The position numbers were made by a program, and so were the translations under genes. Below are positions 42,486 to 50,161 of a stretch of 50,161 nt of DNA, piece after piece. The notes below the pieces were generated by a model. The model was not told the origin of the DNA. It saw only the letters and a list, made by a program, of their open reading frames with translations, and did not search any database. How positions within the stretch are numbered: the first letter of the stretch is position 1; each line of letters starts with the position of its first letter. Source of the DNA: an uncultured Armatimonadota bacterium (GTDB taxonomy: Bacteria; Armatimonadota; Fimbriimonadia; Fimbriimonadales; Fimbriimonadaceae); assembly GCA_903904815.1 (NCBI GenBank), contig CAIVDU010000063.1, positions 1-50,161 on the forward strand, written 5' to 3'.

Positions 42486-43898
42486 CTAGGCGTCGGCAGC
42501 GTAGAGGTAGAACTCGTACGGATGAGGTCGAAGATCGACCGCATCGCACTCGTTCAGGAGCTTGTACTCGATGTAGCTCTCGATGAGCTCCTTCGAGAAT
42601 ACGTCGCCCTTGAGAAGGAACTCGTGGTCCTTGGCCAGAGCGGCAAGCGTCGCTCGGAGGGAACCAGGAGTCTGCTCGATAGCAGCCTTTTCGATCGCAG
42701 GAAGCTCGTAGAGGTCCTTGTCAATCGGCTTCGGTGGCTCGATGCGGTTCTGAATGCCATCGATGCCGGCAAGCAGAAGAGCGGCGAACGTGAGGTAAGG
42801 ATTAGCCATCGGGTCCGGAGCACGGAACTCGATTCGCTTCGCCTTAGGCGACTTGCTGACCATCGGAATTCGAACGCAAGCCGATCGGTTTCGCGCCGAG
42901 TACATGAGGTTGATTGGAGCCTCATAGCCCGGAACGAGTCGTCGGTAGGAGTTCGTGGTAGGAGCCGCGAATGCCAGGAGGGCAGGAGCGTGCTTCAGAA
43001 TGCCGCCGATGTACCAGCGAGCGGTGTCGCTGAGTCCTGCGTACCCCGACTCGTCGAAGAACGTCGGCTGACCGTTGGCCCAGATCGACTGGTGAACGTG
43101 CATACCGCTTCCGTTGTCTCCGAAGATCGGCTTCGGCATAAACGTGGCGAAGAAGCCGTTCTGGTAAGCGGTGTTTTTCACAACGTACTTGTACTTCATG
43201 ACCTTGTCAGCCATCGTAACAAGCGTGTCGAACTTCATGTCGATTTCGCACTGGCCAGCCGAAGCAACTTCGTGGTGGTGCATTTCGACGTCGATTCCGA
43301 CTTCCTGCATCTTCAGAACCATTTCGGTTCGAAGATCCTGGAGCTTGTCGGTCGGAGCGCAAGGGAAGTAGCCACCCTTGGGCTTGATCGTGAAGCCGGT
43401 GTTGTCTTCCTTGCCGGAGTTCCAGAACGCCTCGTCAGAGTCGATCTTGTAGAACGCACCGTTGGGGCCGTTCTCGAACGTGAGCGAGTCGAAAACGAAG
43501 AACTCAGCTTCAGGACCGAAGAACGCAGTGTCGCCGAGACCGGTCGAGCGCAGGTACTGCTCGGCCTTCTTAGCGGTGTAGCGAGGGTCCTTGTTATAGG
43601 GCTGACGAGTAAGCGGGTCTTCGATGTCGCAGATGATCACCGCGGTGGTGACCTGTGCGAACGGATCGATGAAGATCGATGCCGGATCTGGAACCAGCAG
43701 CATGTCCGACTCGTTGATCGTCTGGAATCCACGGATACTGGATCCGTCGAAGGCTAGGCCCTCTTCAAAGCGATCTTCGGTGAAATGGTTGGACGGGATG
43801 CTGAAATGGTGCCAAGTTCCAAACAGGTCTACAAAACGGATATCGACGATTTGTGCGTCGTTCTCAGCTACAAAGCTGACGGCGTCCTTCGGGGTCAT
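42486..43898 (-). CDS. glnA: Glutamine synthetase, type I
   Basis: 470 residues, normal GSI length. GGAGGA stands before the ATG. Motifs: DGSSIRGFQTINESDMLL (early beta-grasp and active site), FFGPEAEFFVFD (metal-binding Glu), HHHEVASAGQCEIDM, NGSGMHVHQSIW, and NLMYSARNRSACVRIP with the flap/arginine region. DLYELPAIEK matches the adenylylation-loop NLYxLP pattern (the modified Tyr in enterics), so covalent control is possible, though no GlnE/GlnB gene is in view. It makes glutamine from glutamate, ammonia and ATP as a dodecamer. The 237-base upstream gap shows no clear regulatory motif that I can name. Confidence 0.97.
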   Translation of the reverse strand: MTPKDAVSFVAENDAQIVDIRFVDLFGTWHHFSIPSNHFTEDRFEEGLAFDGSSIRGFQTINESDMLLVPDPASIFIDPFAQVTTAVIICDIEDPLTRQPYNKDPRYTAKKAEQYLRSTGLGDTAFFGPEAEFFVFDSLTFENGPNGAFYKIDSDEAFWNSGKEDNTGFTIKPKGGYFPCAPTDKLQDLRTEMVLKMQEVGIDVEMHHHEVASAGQCEIDMKFDTLVTMADKVMKYKYVVKNTAYQNGFFATFMPKPIFGDNGSGMHVHQSIWANGQPTFFDESGYAGLSDTARWYIGGILKHAPALLAFAAPTTNSYRRLVPGYEAPINLMYSARNRSACVRIPMVSKSPKAKRIEFRAPDPMANPYLTFAALLLAGIDGIQNRIEPPKPIDKDLYELPAIEKAAIEQTPGSLRATLAALAKDHEFLLKGDVFSKELIESYIEYKLLNECDAVDLRPHPYEFYLYAADA

Positions 43899-44135
43899 TC
43901 TTCCTCCACAAATACATAACTACCCAGACGGCTCTGGAAAAAGCTCCAAAAACGCAGGGCAAGACTGACGAGTTTCCCGCCAGCACCGCCTGCGCCGTTG
44001 CAGAACGATTGCCGGGATATTAGCGGATTGGAAGCCCATTTAGGAAGGGTTAGGGCGCGATAAAGAAGGATTCCGCAACAACAAACCCCATGTTTTGCAA
44101 TTTGAAGCTTTAAGAACTCGTTAACTTGCGTGGTG

Positions 44136-45704
44136 TTAGGTGAGGCGAGTCGCTAACTCGATCGCTTTCTCCCCGATTCCATCGTAATCGACTTTCGCGA
44201 TCGCGGGCAGATTTACCTCTTGGCCAGTCACCGTACGAAAGAGTTCTACGGCCTGAACTTGGCACCAAGGCAAGAAAACCTCGTAAAGCGATGAATTCCA
44301 ACCAGGATTTTGTTGCGCTCGAAGTCGCGCCGACTGCTCTGCGTAGGTTAGCAGTAGAAGGTCGGAAACGGCGGCAATCGAGACCTGATCCTTTCCGATT
44401 TGCTTTAAAGCGGTAGACGCAAGCTCTGAGATAAACGAGTCTCCACTTGAATCTGCGCCCACCCTGCCGTCTAGCACTCGTTTCAAGAATCGATCCGCAA
44501 TGAAGAGCCGATTGATTTCGTTGGTTCCTTCGTAGATCCGGCTGACGCGGGCGTCGCGATAGTGGCGCGCGATCGGAAACTCCTCGGTAAAACCATAGCC
44601 TCCGAAGGTCTGGAGCGCCTCGTCGACAATGAACGATTGGGCTTCGGTCGCGAAGACCTTGCACGCGCTGCATTCGATCGCGAACTCTTCCGCCGCCTTT
44701 CGGTTACCATCCACGGATCCCCCAAACTCGTCGAAGGCGGCGTCAATTGACGCCCCGGTACGGTAGATCATCGACTCCGCGACGTAAAATCGCGCCGCCA
44801 TCTGGGCGAATTTCTTCCGAATCAGTCCGAAGTTCGATATCGACTGACCAAACTGCTTTCGATCGACGGAGTACCGCGCCGCGAGAGCCATCGCATCTCG
44901 GCAGGGGCCGATGGACATGGAAGCTAATTTGAACCGTCCTATGTTGAGGGCGTTGAAGGCCACATGGTGTCCCTGACCCTCCAGGTGCAGGAGGTTTTCA
45001 GCGGGAACGATGGCGTCTTCCAGAACCAGGCGGGCGGTCGAAGAGCCTTTCAATCCCATCTTGTGCTCTTCTCGGGCTACCGACACGCCCGGGAAGTCCT
45101 TCTCGACTAGGAACGCGCTAAACCTTTCCCCGTCGACCTTGGCCATCACGAGGAAAAGATCTGCCCACTTCGCATTGGAAATCCACATCTTAGTGCCATT
45201 GAGGACATAGTTGTCTCCACGGCGATCCGCGCGAGTCGAAACGCTGAGGGCATCGCTTCCGGAATTCGGCTCGCTCAACGCATAGGCGCCGATCCATTCT
45301 CCGGTGGCCACTCGCGACAGATACTGCTCCTTTTGGGCTTCGGTTCCAAACAGATTCAGCCCGACTTGGCTGATTCCGCTCGTGATGCCGTAGGTCACCG
45401 CGAAAGAGCCATTCAGGCTCATCATCTCAAGGATTCGAGCCGCGACATTCTTGCCCAATCCCAGCCCGCCGTATTGTTCTGGAGTGTCGACACCACAAAG
45501 CCCGAGCTCGCCTGCCTTGTGGATCAGGCCCGGCATCAGACCCTCCTCCTGAGTGTCGAGGCGCTCGATGATAGGCAGGACTTCCTTTTTGCTGAAGTCC
45601 GACGCCGCATCGATCATCAGTCGCTCTTCCGAGTTGAAGTCCTCAACACAGAAGATCTCGGTCGGCGTCTGGGACAAGAAGGAGCATCCGACGCCTTGTT
45701 TCAT
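44136..45704 (-). CDS. Acyl-CoA dehydrogenase with extra C-terminal domain
   Basis: 522 residues. The ACAD core covers ~25-405: AYALSEPNSGSDALSVSTRA (FAD/substrate loop), GTKMWISNAKWADLFLVMAK, ALQTFGGYGFTEEFPIARHY and the catalytic Glu in RIYEGTNEINR. About 115 residues follow the core as a helical extension, as in VLCAD- or FadE-related enzymes. GGAG lies about six bases before the ATG. It oxidises acyl-CoA to enoyl-CoA with FAD, passing electrons to ETF. It is transcribed towards glnA but separated by 237 bases, so they are probably not one operon. Chain-length preference is unknown. Confidence 0.93.
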   Translation of the reverse strand: MKQGVGCSFLSQTPTEIFCVEDFNSEERLMIDAASDFSKKEVLPIIERLDTQEEGLMPGLIHKAGELGLCGVDTPEQYGGLGLGKNVAARILEMMSLNGSFAVTYGITSGISQVGLNLFGTEAQKEQYLSRVATGEWIGAYALSEPNSGSDALSVSTRADRRGDNYVLNGTKMWISNAKWADLFLVMAKVDGERFSAFLVEKDFPGVSVAREEHKMGLKGSSTARLVLEDAIVPAENLLHLEGQGHHVAFNALNIGRFKLASMSIGPCRDAMALAARYSVDRKQFGQSISNFGLIRKKFAQMAARFYVAESMIYRTGASIDAAFDEFGGSVDGNRKAAEEFAIECSACKVFATEAQSFIVDEALQTFGGYGFTEEFPIARHYRDARVSRIYEGTNEINRLFIADRFLKRVLDGRVGADSSGDSFISELASTALKQIGKDQVSIAAVSDLLLLTYAEQSARLRAQQNPGWNSSLYEVFLPWCQVQAVELFRTVTGQEVNLPAIAKVDYDGIGEKAIELATRLT

Positions 45705-45811
45705 AGAGGTTCTCCGCCGCGGCTAGGGAGTGGGTAAGCGACTCCCGGGGTAAATCTGTTCGTTTCTTGAGACATCTTTGTCATCCGACTTATCTTGTCA
45801 CACCGAGACGC

Positions 45812-46107
45812 TAGCGGTTGGCAGTGGTAGGTGGTAGGTGGTAAGTGGTCAGTGGCCGGTGGTCAGTGGTCGGTGGTCGGTGGTCGGTGGCCGGTGGCCG
45901 GTGGCCGGTGGTCGGTGGCCGGTGGCCAGAGTCCTGTGGGCGGTGATCGGTGTCCAGTGAGCGGTGTCCTGTGGCCTGTCGCCGGTGGTCGGTGACCGGT
46001 GGAGAATGAGCGGTGCCATGTTTCCGAACGGACAGACAACCGTGACCAACGCCCCCTGACCACTGACCACTGACCACTGACCACTAACCACTGACCACTA
46101 ACCGCTA
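45812..46107. repeat. Heptamer-repeat element with 8-bp terminal inverted repeats
   Basis: Left end TAGCGGTT (45812-45819), right end AACCGCTA (46100-46107), perfect inverted. The left ~190 bases are runs of 7-base units on the pattern GTGGYCG/A; the right ~50 bases are TGACCAC / TAACCAC units, the same heptamer inverted. A ~40-base unique centre (around 46013-46055) separates them, so the whole can fold back as a long hairpin. Reading frames in it (SGQWSVV-like) are by-products of the repeat. It sits between the acyl-CoA dehydrogenase start and a tRNA gene. Confidence 0.8.
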
Positions 46108-46139
46108 TCCCCCAGAATCTGGTAACTTCAAACCTGTCC

Positions 46140-46215
<76 letters not shown>

Positions 46216-46256
46216 CTCTCATCCGATCGGTCATAGGACCGAAATGGCGTGTCGGC

Positions 46257-46262
46257 TACATT
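46257..46262 (+). promoter_or_regulatory. Leaderless -10 element (TACATT) of the sirtuin gene
   Basis: TACATT ends 6 bases before the ATG at 46269 and supports that start. The in-frame ATG at 46182 lies inside the tRNA. Confidence 0.4.
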
Positions 46263-46268
46263 AGACTC

Positions 46269-47003
46269 ATGAAGATCGTGGTCTTTACCGGAGCAGGCGT
46301 ATCGCGCGAAAGCGGCCTGCTTACCTTCAGAGACAGCGTAGACGGGTTGTGGGAGGGGCACGACGTCATGACGGTTGCCTCGATTCAGGGCTGGTGGAAC
46401 GACCCTCAGACCGTTCTCGATTTTTACAACGCTCGTCGTCGAGACGTCCGAAAGGCAGTTCCCAATGAGGCTCATTTCGCCCTCGCCGAACTTGAGAAGG
46501 AGCACGAGGTCACGATCATTACCCAAAATGTGGACGACTTGCACGAACGGGCTGGCAGCTCCCGGGTGATCCATCTCCACGGGGAACTCTTCAAGGCAAG
46601 GCCGGCCGACGACCGTCAGGCACTCCTTCCCAGCGAAGGGGACTGGCCGAAGTTCAACCCCGACCGAATCGTTCGCTGGCTCGACGATTTGAACCTGGGT
46701 GACTGCGACTCGCTTGGCTACCAACTAAGGCCGCACATCGTTTGGTTTGGCGAAGGGTTACCAGAGATTGAAACCGCCTTGGATATCGCCCTCTCACCCG
46801 ACGTCGACATCCTAATCGTCGTTGGAACAACCCTCAACGTCTATCCCGCCGCGATGGTCGCCACAGAGACCCAAGCCAAGAAAGTTTACGTGATCGATCC
46901 CAACCCACCCACCCTCGATGTAAAAGGCCTCACGGTGCTGCGACAACCAGCGACAATCGGCGTACGGACCGTTGTCGAAGAAGTTTTGTCAAAAACCTCG
47001 TAG
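46269..47003 (+). CDS. Sir2-family NAD-dependent protein deacylase, zinc-less type
   Basis: 244 residues from the ATG at 46269. NAD site: FTGAGVSRESGLLTFRD (residues 6-22) and TQNVDDLHERAG (85-96). The catalytic His is His104 in IHLHGEL. DFYNARRRDV gives the Tyr53-x-x-Arg56 pair that marks class III sirtuins removing succinyl or malonyl groups. The zinc module's four Cys are absent; only one Cys lies in that region (GDCDSLGYQLRPH), so the structural zinc is lost as in some Bacteroidetes sirtuins. It would remove acyl groups from lysines with NAD+. Single gene, 53 bases after a tRNA. Confidence 0.88.
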   Translation: MKIVVFTGAGVSRESGLLTFRDSVDGLWEGHDVMTVASIQGWWNDPQTVLDFYNARRRDVRKAVPNEAHFALAELEKEHEVTIITQNVDDLHERAGSSRVIHLHGELFKARPADDRQALLPSEGDWPKFNPDRIVRWLDDLNLGDCDSLGYQLRPHIVWFGEGLPEIETALDIALSPDVDILIVVGTTLNVYPAAMVATETQAKKVYVIDPNPPTLDVKGLTVLRQPATIGVRTVVEEVLSKTS

Positions 47004-47030
47004 GACTAGACCTGCGCCCAACGTGGCGTG

Positions 47031-47328
47031 GGTACCATGATTTGGATGTGAGGGCATCGTGCGCTCACAGCACGACTGTTTCTGCCTCTTCCGTGGAGCA
47101 GAAGACGACCGTATGGACCCAGATAGTAACCACCGAATTCAATATCCAAACCCTACTCAGAGCGTTCGCGCTCTGAGAAGGGCGCTCGGATTGGGCGCCG
47201 AAACGGCCTAGCCACAAACTAGGTTGAGCCTCCTGCGAAGGGGCGTTCGGAGTCTTCTCCGGACGCCCCTTCGCCGTGTCAAGGGCACACCCAGTGCGCC
47301 CAACAACCGTTGACAGGAGGTCATCGTC
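47031..47328 (+). promoter_or_regulatory. Promoter and long structured leader of the NRAMP operon
   Basis: GGTACCAT at 47031-47038 is a likely -10 box, giving a ~285-base leader before the ATG at 47329. Hairpins in it: CTCAGAGCG-TTCG-CGCTCTGAG (47156-47177); CCTAG/CTAGG near 47208-47224; and a 17-bp stem with loop TCTT (47236-47273, one G-T pair). AGGAGG stands before the ATG. It does not match the yybP-ykoY manganese riboswitch that I know. No coding region is seen. Confidence 0.5.
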
Positions 47329-48657
47329 ATGCCCCTTCTCCTGGAGAAGACTTCGAACACGCCGGACGCCGTGCGCGCACCGTCCTCTGGCATCTACCTT
47401 CGCGCGCCGAGGCTGAAAGGTCTCGTAACTTTCCTCATGGTGATGGGCCCCGGCCTCATCGTCATGGAAGCCGACAACGACGCGGGCGCCGTTTCCGCCT
47501 ACACCCAAGCGGGCGCCCAATATGGCACCCATCTGCTGTGGGTGCTCCTTCTGCTGCTTCCGATCACCTATCTGACTCAAGAGATGGTGGCCAGACTTGG
47601 AATCGCCACCGGTGAGGGCCATGCCGCGATGATCTATCGCCGCTTCGGTCGCTGGTGGGGCAACTTTTCACTCATCGACCTCCAGGTCACCAACTTTCTC
47701 ACGCTCGTCACCGAATTTGCGGGAATCTCGCTGGCGGCAACCAAACTCGGCATCCCACCGATCATTGCCGTCCCCACGACTGCGGTCGGCCTGATCTTTC
47801 TCGTAACCAGTGGCGGGTATCTCCGATGGGAAAGAATCACCATTGGACTTTGCTTGCTCGACATCACGTGGTTCGTCATGGCCGCCGTCGTGCGACCTCA
47901 CTGGGGCGACGTCGCCCACAACTCTTTCATCCCGACTCGGCCCGTGGGTGGAGTGACTTCGGGGCTCGTTTTCCTCGTCATCGCCATCGTTGGAACCACC
48001 ATTGCCCCGTGGCAACTGTTCTTCCAGCAGAGCTGTGTCGCCGACAAGAAGCTTCGTTTTTCTGACCTCAAGTGGTCTCGTCTCGACACCGCCGTTGGCG
48101 CCGTTTTCACCATCATCGTTGCCGGAGCCATGATGCTCGTCGGCGACGCCGGATTCCGACACGGAATCACTTTCGTCGACCCAGGCCAACTGGCCGTCGC
48201 CTTGGAAGCCCATTACGGGCCGTTCGTCAAGACTGGGATGCTTCTGATGATGATCAACGCGGCCGTGCTCGGCACGATGGCGATCTCCCTCAGCAGCGCC
48301 TGGGCCTATGGAGAAGTTCGGGGATGGCCCCACAGCCTCCACAGGGGCATCAAGGAAGCCCCTGGCTTCTATGCCGTGTTCGTTCTGTGCGTCGGCGCCG
48401 CGGCCGGGATCGTGTTGATTCCGAATGCCCCGCTTTATCTCATCATCCTTGGAGTTCAGGTTCTTGCCGGGGTCATGTTGCCCTCCGCGATTGTCTTCCT
48501 CCAACTGCTTCTGAACGATCGTGAGCTTCTCGGTGAGGAGTTCGTGAATCGCCCCTGGAACAACTGGGCCAACTGGACAGTGGTTGCCGTTCTATTCGCT
48601 CTCTCGCTCGTACTCGCCGCTCAAGTGGCGCTTCCGAGCCTCTTCCCGGCGTCGTGA
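47329..48657 (+). CDS. NRAMP-family divalent metal transporter, divergent type
   Basis: 442 residues with ~11 membrane segments. The first helix carries MEADNDAGAVSAYTQAGAQYG where classic MntH has DPGN; the sixth has TTIAPWQLFFQQS where classic members have the MPH region. Both metal-site motifs are thus altered while the fold is kept (TQEMVARLGIATGEGH is typical). Such motif changes mark NRAMP-related groups, some of which move Mg2+ instead of Mn2+/Fe2+. AGGAGG precedes the ATG. A long structured leader lies upstream; a small membrane protein and a porin remnant follow at close spacing. Confidence 0.88.
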   Translation: MPLLLEKTSNTPDAVRAPSSGIYLRAPRLKGLVTFLMVMGPGLIVMEADNDAGAVSAYTQAGAQYGTHLLWVLLLLLPITYLTQEMVARLGIATGEGHAAMIYRRFGRWWGNFSLIDLQVTNFLTLVTEFAGISLAATKLGIPPIIAVPTTAVGLIFLVTSGGYLRWERITIGLCLLDITWFVMAAVVRPHWGDVAHNSFIPTRPVGGVTSGLVFLVIAIVGTTIAPWQLFFQQSCVADKKLRFSDLKWSRLDTAVGAVFTIIVAGAMMLVGDAGFRHGITFVDPGQLAVALEAHYGPFVKTGMLLMMINAAVLGTMAISLSSAWAYGEVRGWPHSLHRGIKEAPGFYAVFVLCVGAAAGIVLIPNAPLYLIILGVQVLAGVMLPSAIVFLQLLLNDRELLGEEFVNRPWNNWANWTVVAVLFALSLVLAAQVALPSLFPAS

Positions 48658-48685
48658 GACGCCCCCAAACACAAAGGAGAAACCG

Positions 48686-48913
48686 ATGATCAAAATGGAA
48701 ATTCAAGAAGCAGAGCGAGAGTTCGTAGTGCACCCGATGTTCGATGCCCCCGAGGTCAAGAGAAGCGGGGAAGGGCTCGGACTGATGCACCTCAGTCCCA
48801 CCGTGCGATGCTGCCTATTTGGGCTGCGCGCCTACCTCTTCGCGATGGTCGGAATGCTCGGCTATCACCTCCTCGACCTGGCCGGACTCTTCGGGCGTCA
48901 CGCCATTCACTAA
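48686..48913 (+). CDS. Small membrane protein co-transcribed with the NRAMP transporter
   Basis: 75 residues from the ATG at 48686, with AAAGGAG six bases ahead. The N-terminal half is charged (MEIQEAEREFVVHPMFDAPE); residues ~45-68 form one membrane helix (AYLFAMVGMLGYHLLDLAGL). It begins 28 bases after the transporter stop and ends 13 bases before the porin start, so one message is likely. No family is recognised. It may be an accessory subunit of the transporter. Confidence 0.65.
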   Translation: MIKMEIQEAEREFVVHPMFDAPEVKRSGEGLGLMHLSPTVRCCLFGLRAYLFAMVGMLGYHLLDLAGLFGRHAIH

Positions 48914-48926
48914 TCGGGAGCTAAAA

Positions 48927-50001
48927 ATGACGCAGACAAGCTTCCACGCCCTCATTGCGTCTGCCTTCGCCGTCCTCCTGACGGCAAAGGCGGACGCCCA
49001 ATCGTCCCCTGCGGAATCCTCTAAGCCCGCAACCTACCTGCTAGGGGCTCAGGCGACCTTCATTCAGCAGTTCCTCCCCGCATTTAGGAGCCCCTACACG
49101 GGGGTCAACAGTCTTCCCTCGATCCCTCAAGGCCGCCTGTCGGACACCTACACGCTCTACCTAGGAGCGCGGGTTTCACAAGGTTTTGAGGTCTATCCGC
49201 ACTCAGTTTATGAACTGGGCGCTGATCAATGATCCGGCTTACGACTACGCGGCCGACACTCGCGGTTACACTCAGGGTGTCGCCGCCGAATGGGTAGAAC
49301 CCGCTTGGACGGTTCGCGCTGGGTCGTTCGCGATGCCCAGAGTCGCGAATGGCATTGACCTTGAGCCGCACTTCGGTCGAAGTCGGGGTGATCAGGTTGA
49401 GTTCGAGTATCGTAACTCCTTCATCGGACGAAAGCCCGGCGGGGTGCTTCGGCTTCTGGCTTACCGCAACCTCGCTGCCATGGGCGACTATCGAGAGGCC
49501 ATGGCCAATGCTTTGGAAACCTCGACTACCCCGGACATTACGACTACCCGAAAGAATGCCCGATCCAAAGTGGGGTTTGGTTTGAACCTCGAACAGCCCA
49601 TCGCCGACAACGGAGACACCGGCGTCTTCGCCCGCATCGGGTGGGACGATGGCAAGACCGAGAGCTTCGCCTATACCGAGGCCGACGATCACCTCTGCGT
49701 CGGGGGGCAGGTTTCAGGAAAACACTGGAAACTTCCCCAAGATCACATGGGGGTTGCCTTGGTTTCCGACGGACTTTCCGCGCCTCATCGCGACTACCTA
49801 GCCGCAGGCGGAGCGGGCTTCATCCTTGGCGATGGCAAGTTGAACTACGGGAGGGAGAACATCCTAGAAACCTACTACCAGCGTCAACTGACCCCGCTTC
49901 TGTCTCTGGCGCTGGACTACCAAGCGATCGTCAACCCAGGTTACAACCAATCCCGGGGCCCCGTCTCCGTCTTCTCGGCGAGAATGCACATGGAGTTTTA
50001 G
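48927..50001 (+). pseudogene. OprB-like porin, broken by internal deletion and frameshift
   Basis: The first frame starts at 48927 (GGGAG before the ATG) with a signal peptide (LIASAFAVLLTAKADAQ) and the barrel-start region (YLLGAQATFIQQF, DTYTLYLGARVSQGFEVY), and stops at 49232. The second frame, from about 49186, continues with NDPAYDYAADTRGYTQG, SFAMPRVANGIDLEPHF and LRLLAYRNLAAMGDYREAM and ends HMEF with a terminal Phe. These are the two ends of one outer-membrane carbohydrate-porin-type family. The segment that should join EVY to FMNWAL in full-length homologues (which I expect to hold several more strands) is missing, and the join is out of frame. It is the last gene of the NRAMP operon and may have been a metal or sugar porin. 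Confidence 0.8.
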
Positions 50002-50084
50002 GAAAGCGACGCAAACCATATGGAGTGCGCTGACCTGGCAGCGCTGGGAGTAGCGAGACCTGGCTCGCGTGGAGCCTAGTCTTA

Positions 50085-50161
50085 ATTGTATTCACGGTCA
50101 AGGCCCTCAAAGCTAAATTTCCCGAAGGTCTCCACGCCCGCCAGGTCGGGCTGTCAATAGC
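50085..50161 (+). CDS. HPr-like phosphocarrier domain, 5' part
   Basis: The frame runs off the window. It reads VFTVKALKAKFPEGLHARQVGLSI, shown here as VFTVKALKAKF then PEGLHARQVGLSI. GLHAR is the active-site signature of HPr (His15 in GLHARP); here the Pro is Gln. No ATG, GTG or TTG lies in frame after the TGA at 50031; ATT at 50085 is the only near-start, so the true start is unclear. The preceding 50002-50084 holds nothing I can support. Confidence 0.4.
   Translation, partial: MVFTVKALKAKFPEGLHARQVGLSI

Noticed and set aside
42522-43757. Long 411-codon frame opposite glutamine synthetase
   Set aside because: It mirrors glnA codon structure, its protein is Arg/Val/Glu-rich without a family, and no ribosome site precedes it. 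Antisense shadow.
45811-46091. Overlapping frames in the heptamer element (SGQWSVV repeats)
   Set aside because: All three minus-strand frames are open because the unit is 7 bases, so openness is a by-product of the repeat.
47668-48504. 278-codon minus-strand frame opposite the NRAMP gene
   Set aside because: Low-complexity Asp/Gly/Arg composition typical of antisense frames; NRAMP on the plus strand explains the region.

Overview
The window looks like a piece of chromosome from a free-living, Gram-negative-type bacterium of moderately high G+C. Outer-membrane features support this: C-terminal-Phe beta-barrels, an OprB-like porin, an SLBB export-type protein and periplasmic adaptors. The mix of many secreted glycosidases, Gfo/Idh/MocA dehydrogenases, lipoproteins and short-leader TANNNT promoters fits Armatimonadota (Fimbriimonas-like). 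That placement is inference from gene content; there is no rRNA here. I see no CRISPR array, prophage, integrase or transposase.

Layout. 1-2 kb: the end of a MacA/MacB-type efflux operon. 2-11 kb: a raffinose-synthase-like alpha-galactosidase, tRNA-Met(CAT), a CDF metal exporter, an M1-type peptidase, an orphan sugar-binding lipoprotein and a second secreted glycosidase. 11-15 kb: MFS transporter and divergent LysR regulator around nested palindromes, then an ECF sigma factor overlapping its membrane anti-sigma factor. 15-20 kb: an ABC importer (double permease plus ATPase with a C-terminal AAA-associated domain), then an ArsR-type repressor divergent from an old-yellow-enzyme reductase with a clear operator. 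20-26 kb: SLBB protein and D-Ala-D-Ala dipeptidase, a large secreted CBM-bearing protein, transketolase. 26-31 kb: an S9 peptidase broken by one in-frame TGA, two tandem GT8-like glycosyltransferases and a GT-B-like protein. 31-41 kb: an unknown protein divergent from a BMP/PnrA lipoprotein, FmdB zinc ribbon, two Gfo/Idh/MocA oxidoreductases, lipoproteins, a tail-anchored protein with a 17-residue tandem repeat, and TetR plus EmrA-like adaptor. 41-46 kb: twin small outer-membrane-like proteins with matching promoters and leaders, glutamine synthetase, acyl-CoA dehydrogenase. 46-50 kb: a 296-bp heptamer-repeat element, tRNA-Ile2-like(CAT), a zinc-less sirtuin, then a structured leader followed by an NRAMP-type transporter, a small membrane protein and a decayed porin. 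The last bases start what looks like an HPr-type phosphocarrier.

How it works together. Most units are one or two genes with their own promoter. A recurring GGTANNNT element lies 6-8 bases before several start codons, suggesting leaderless transcripts, whereas other genes carry strong AGGAGG sites. The clearest regulated units are MFS/LysR, OYE/ArsR, adaptor/TetR and sigma/anti-sigma. The most unusual pieces are the heptamer element, the NRAMP leader, the paired 5' hairpin leaders of the twin barrel genes, and two coding sequences caught in decay (S9 peptidase, porin).
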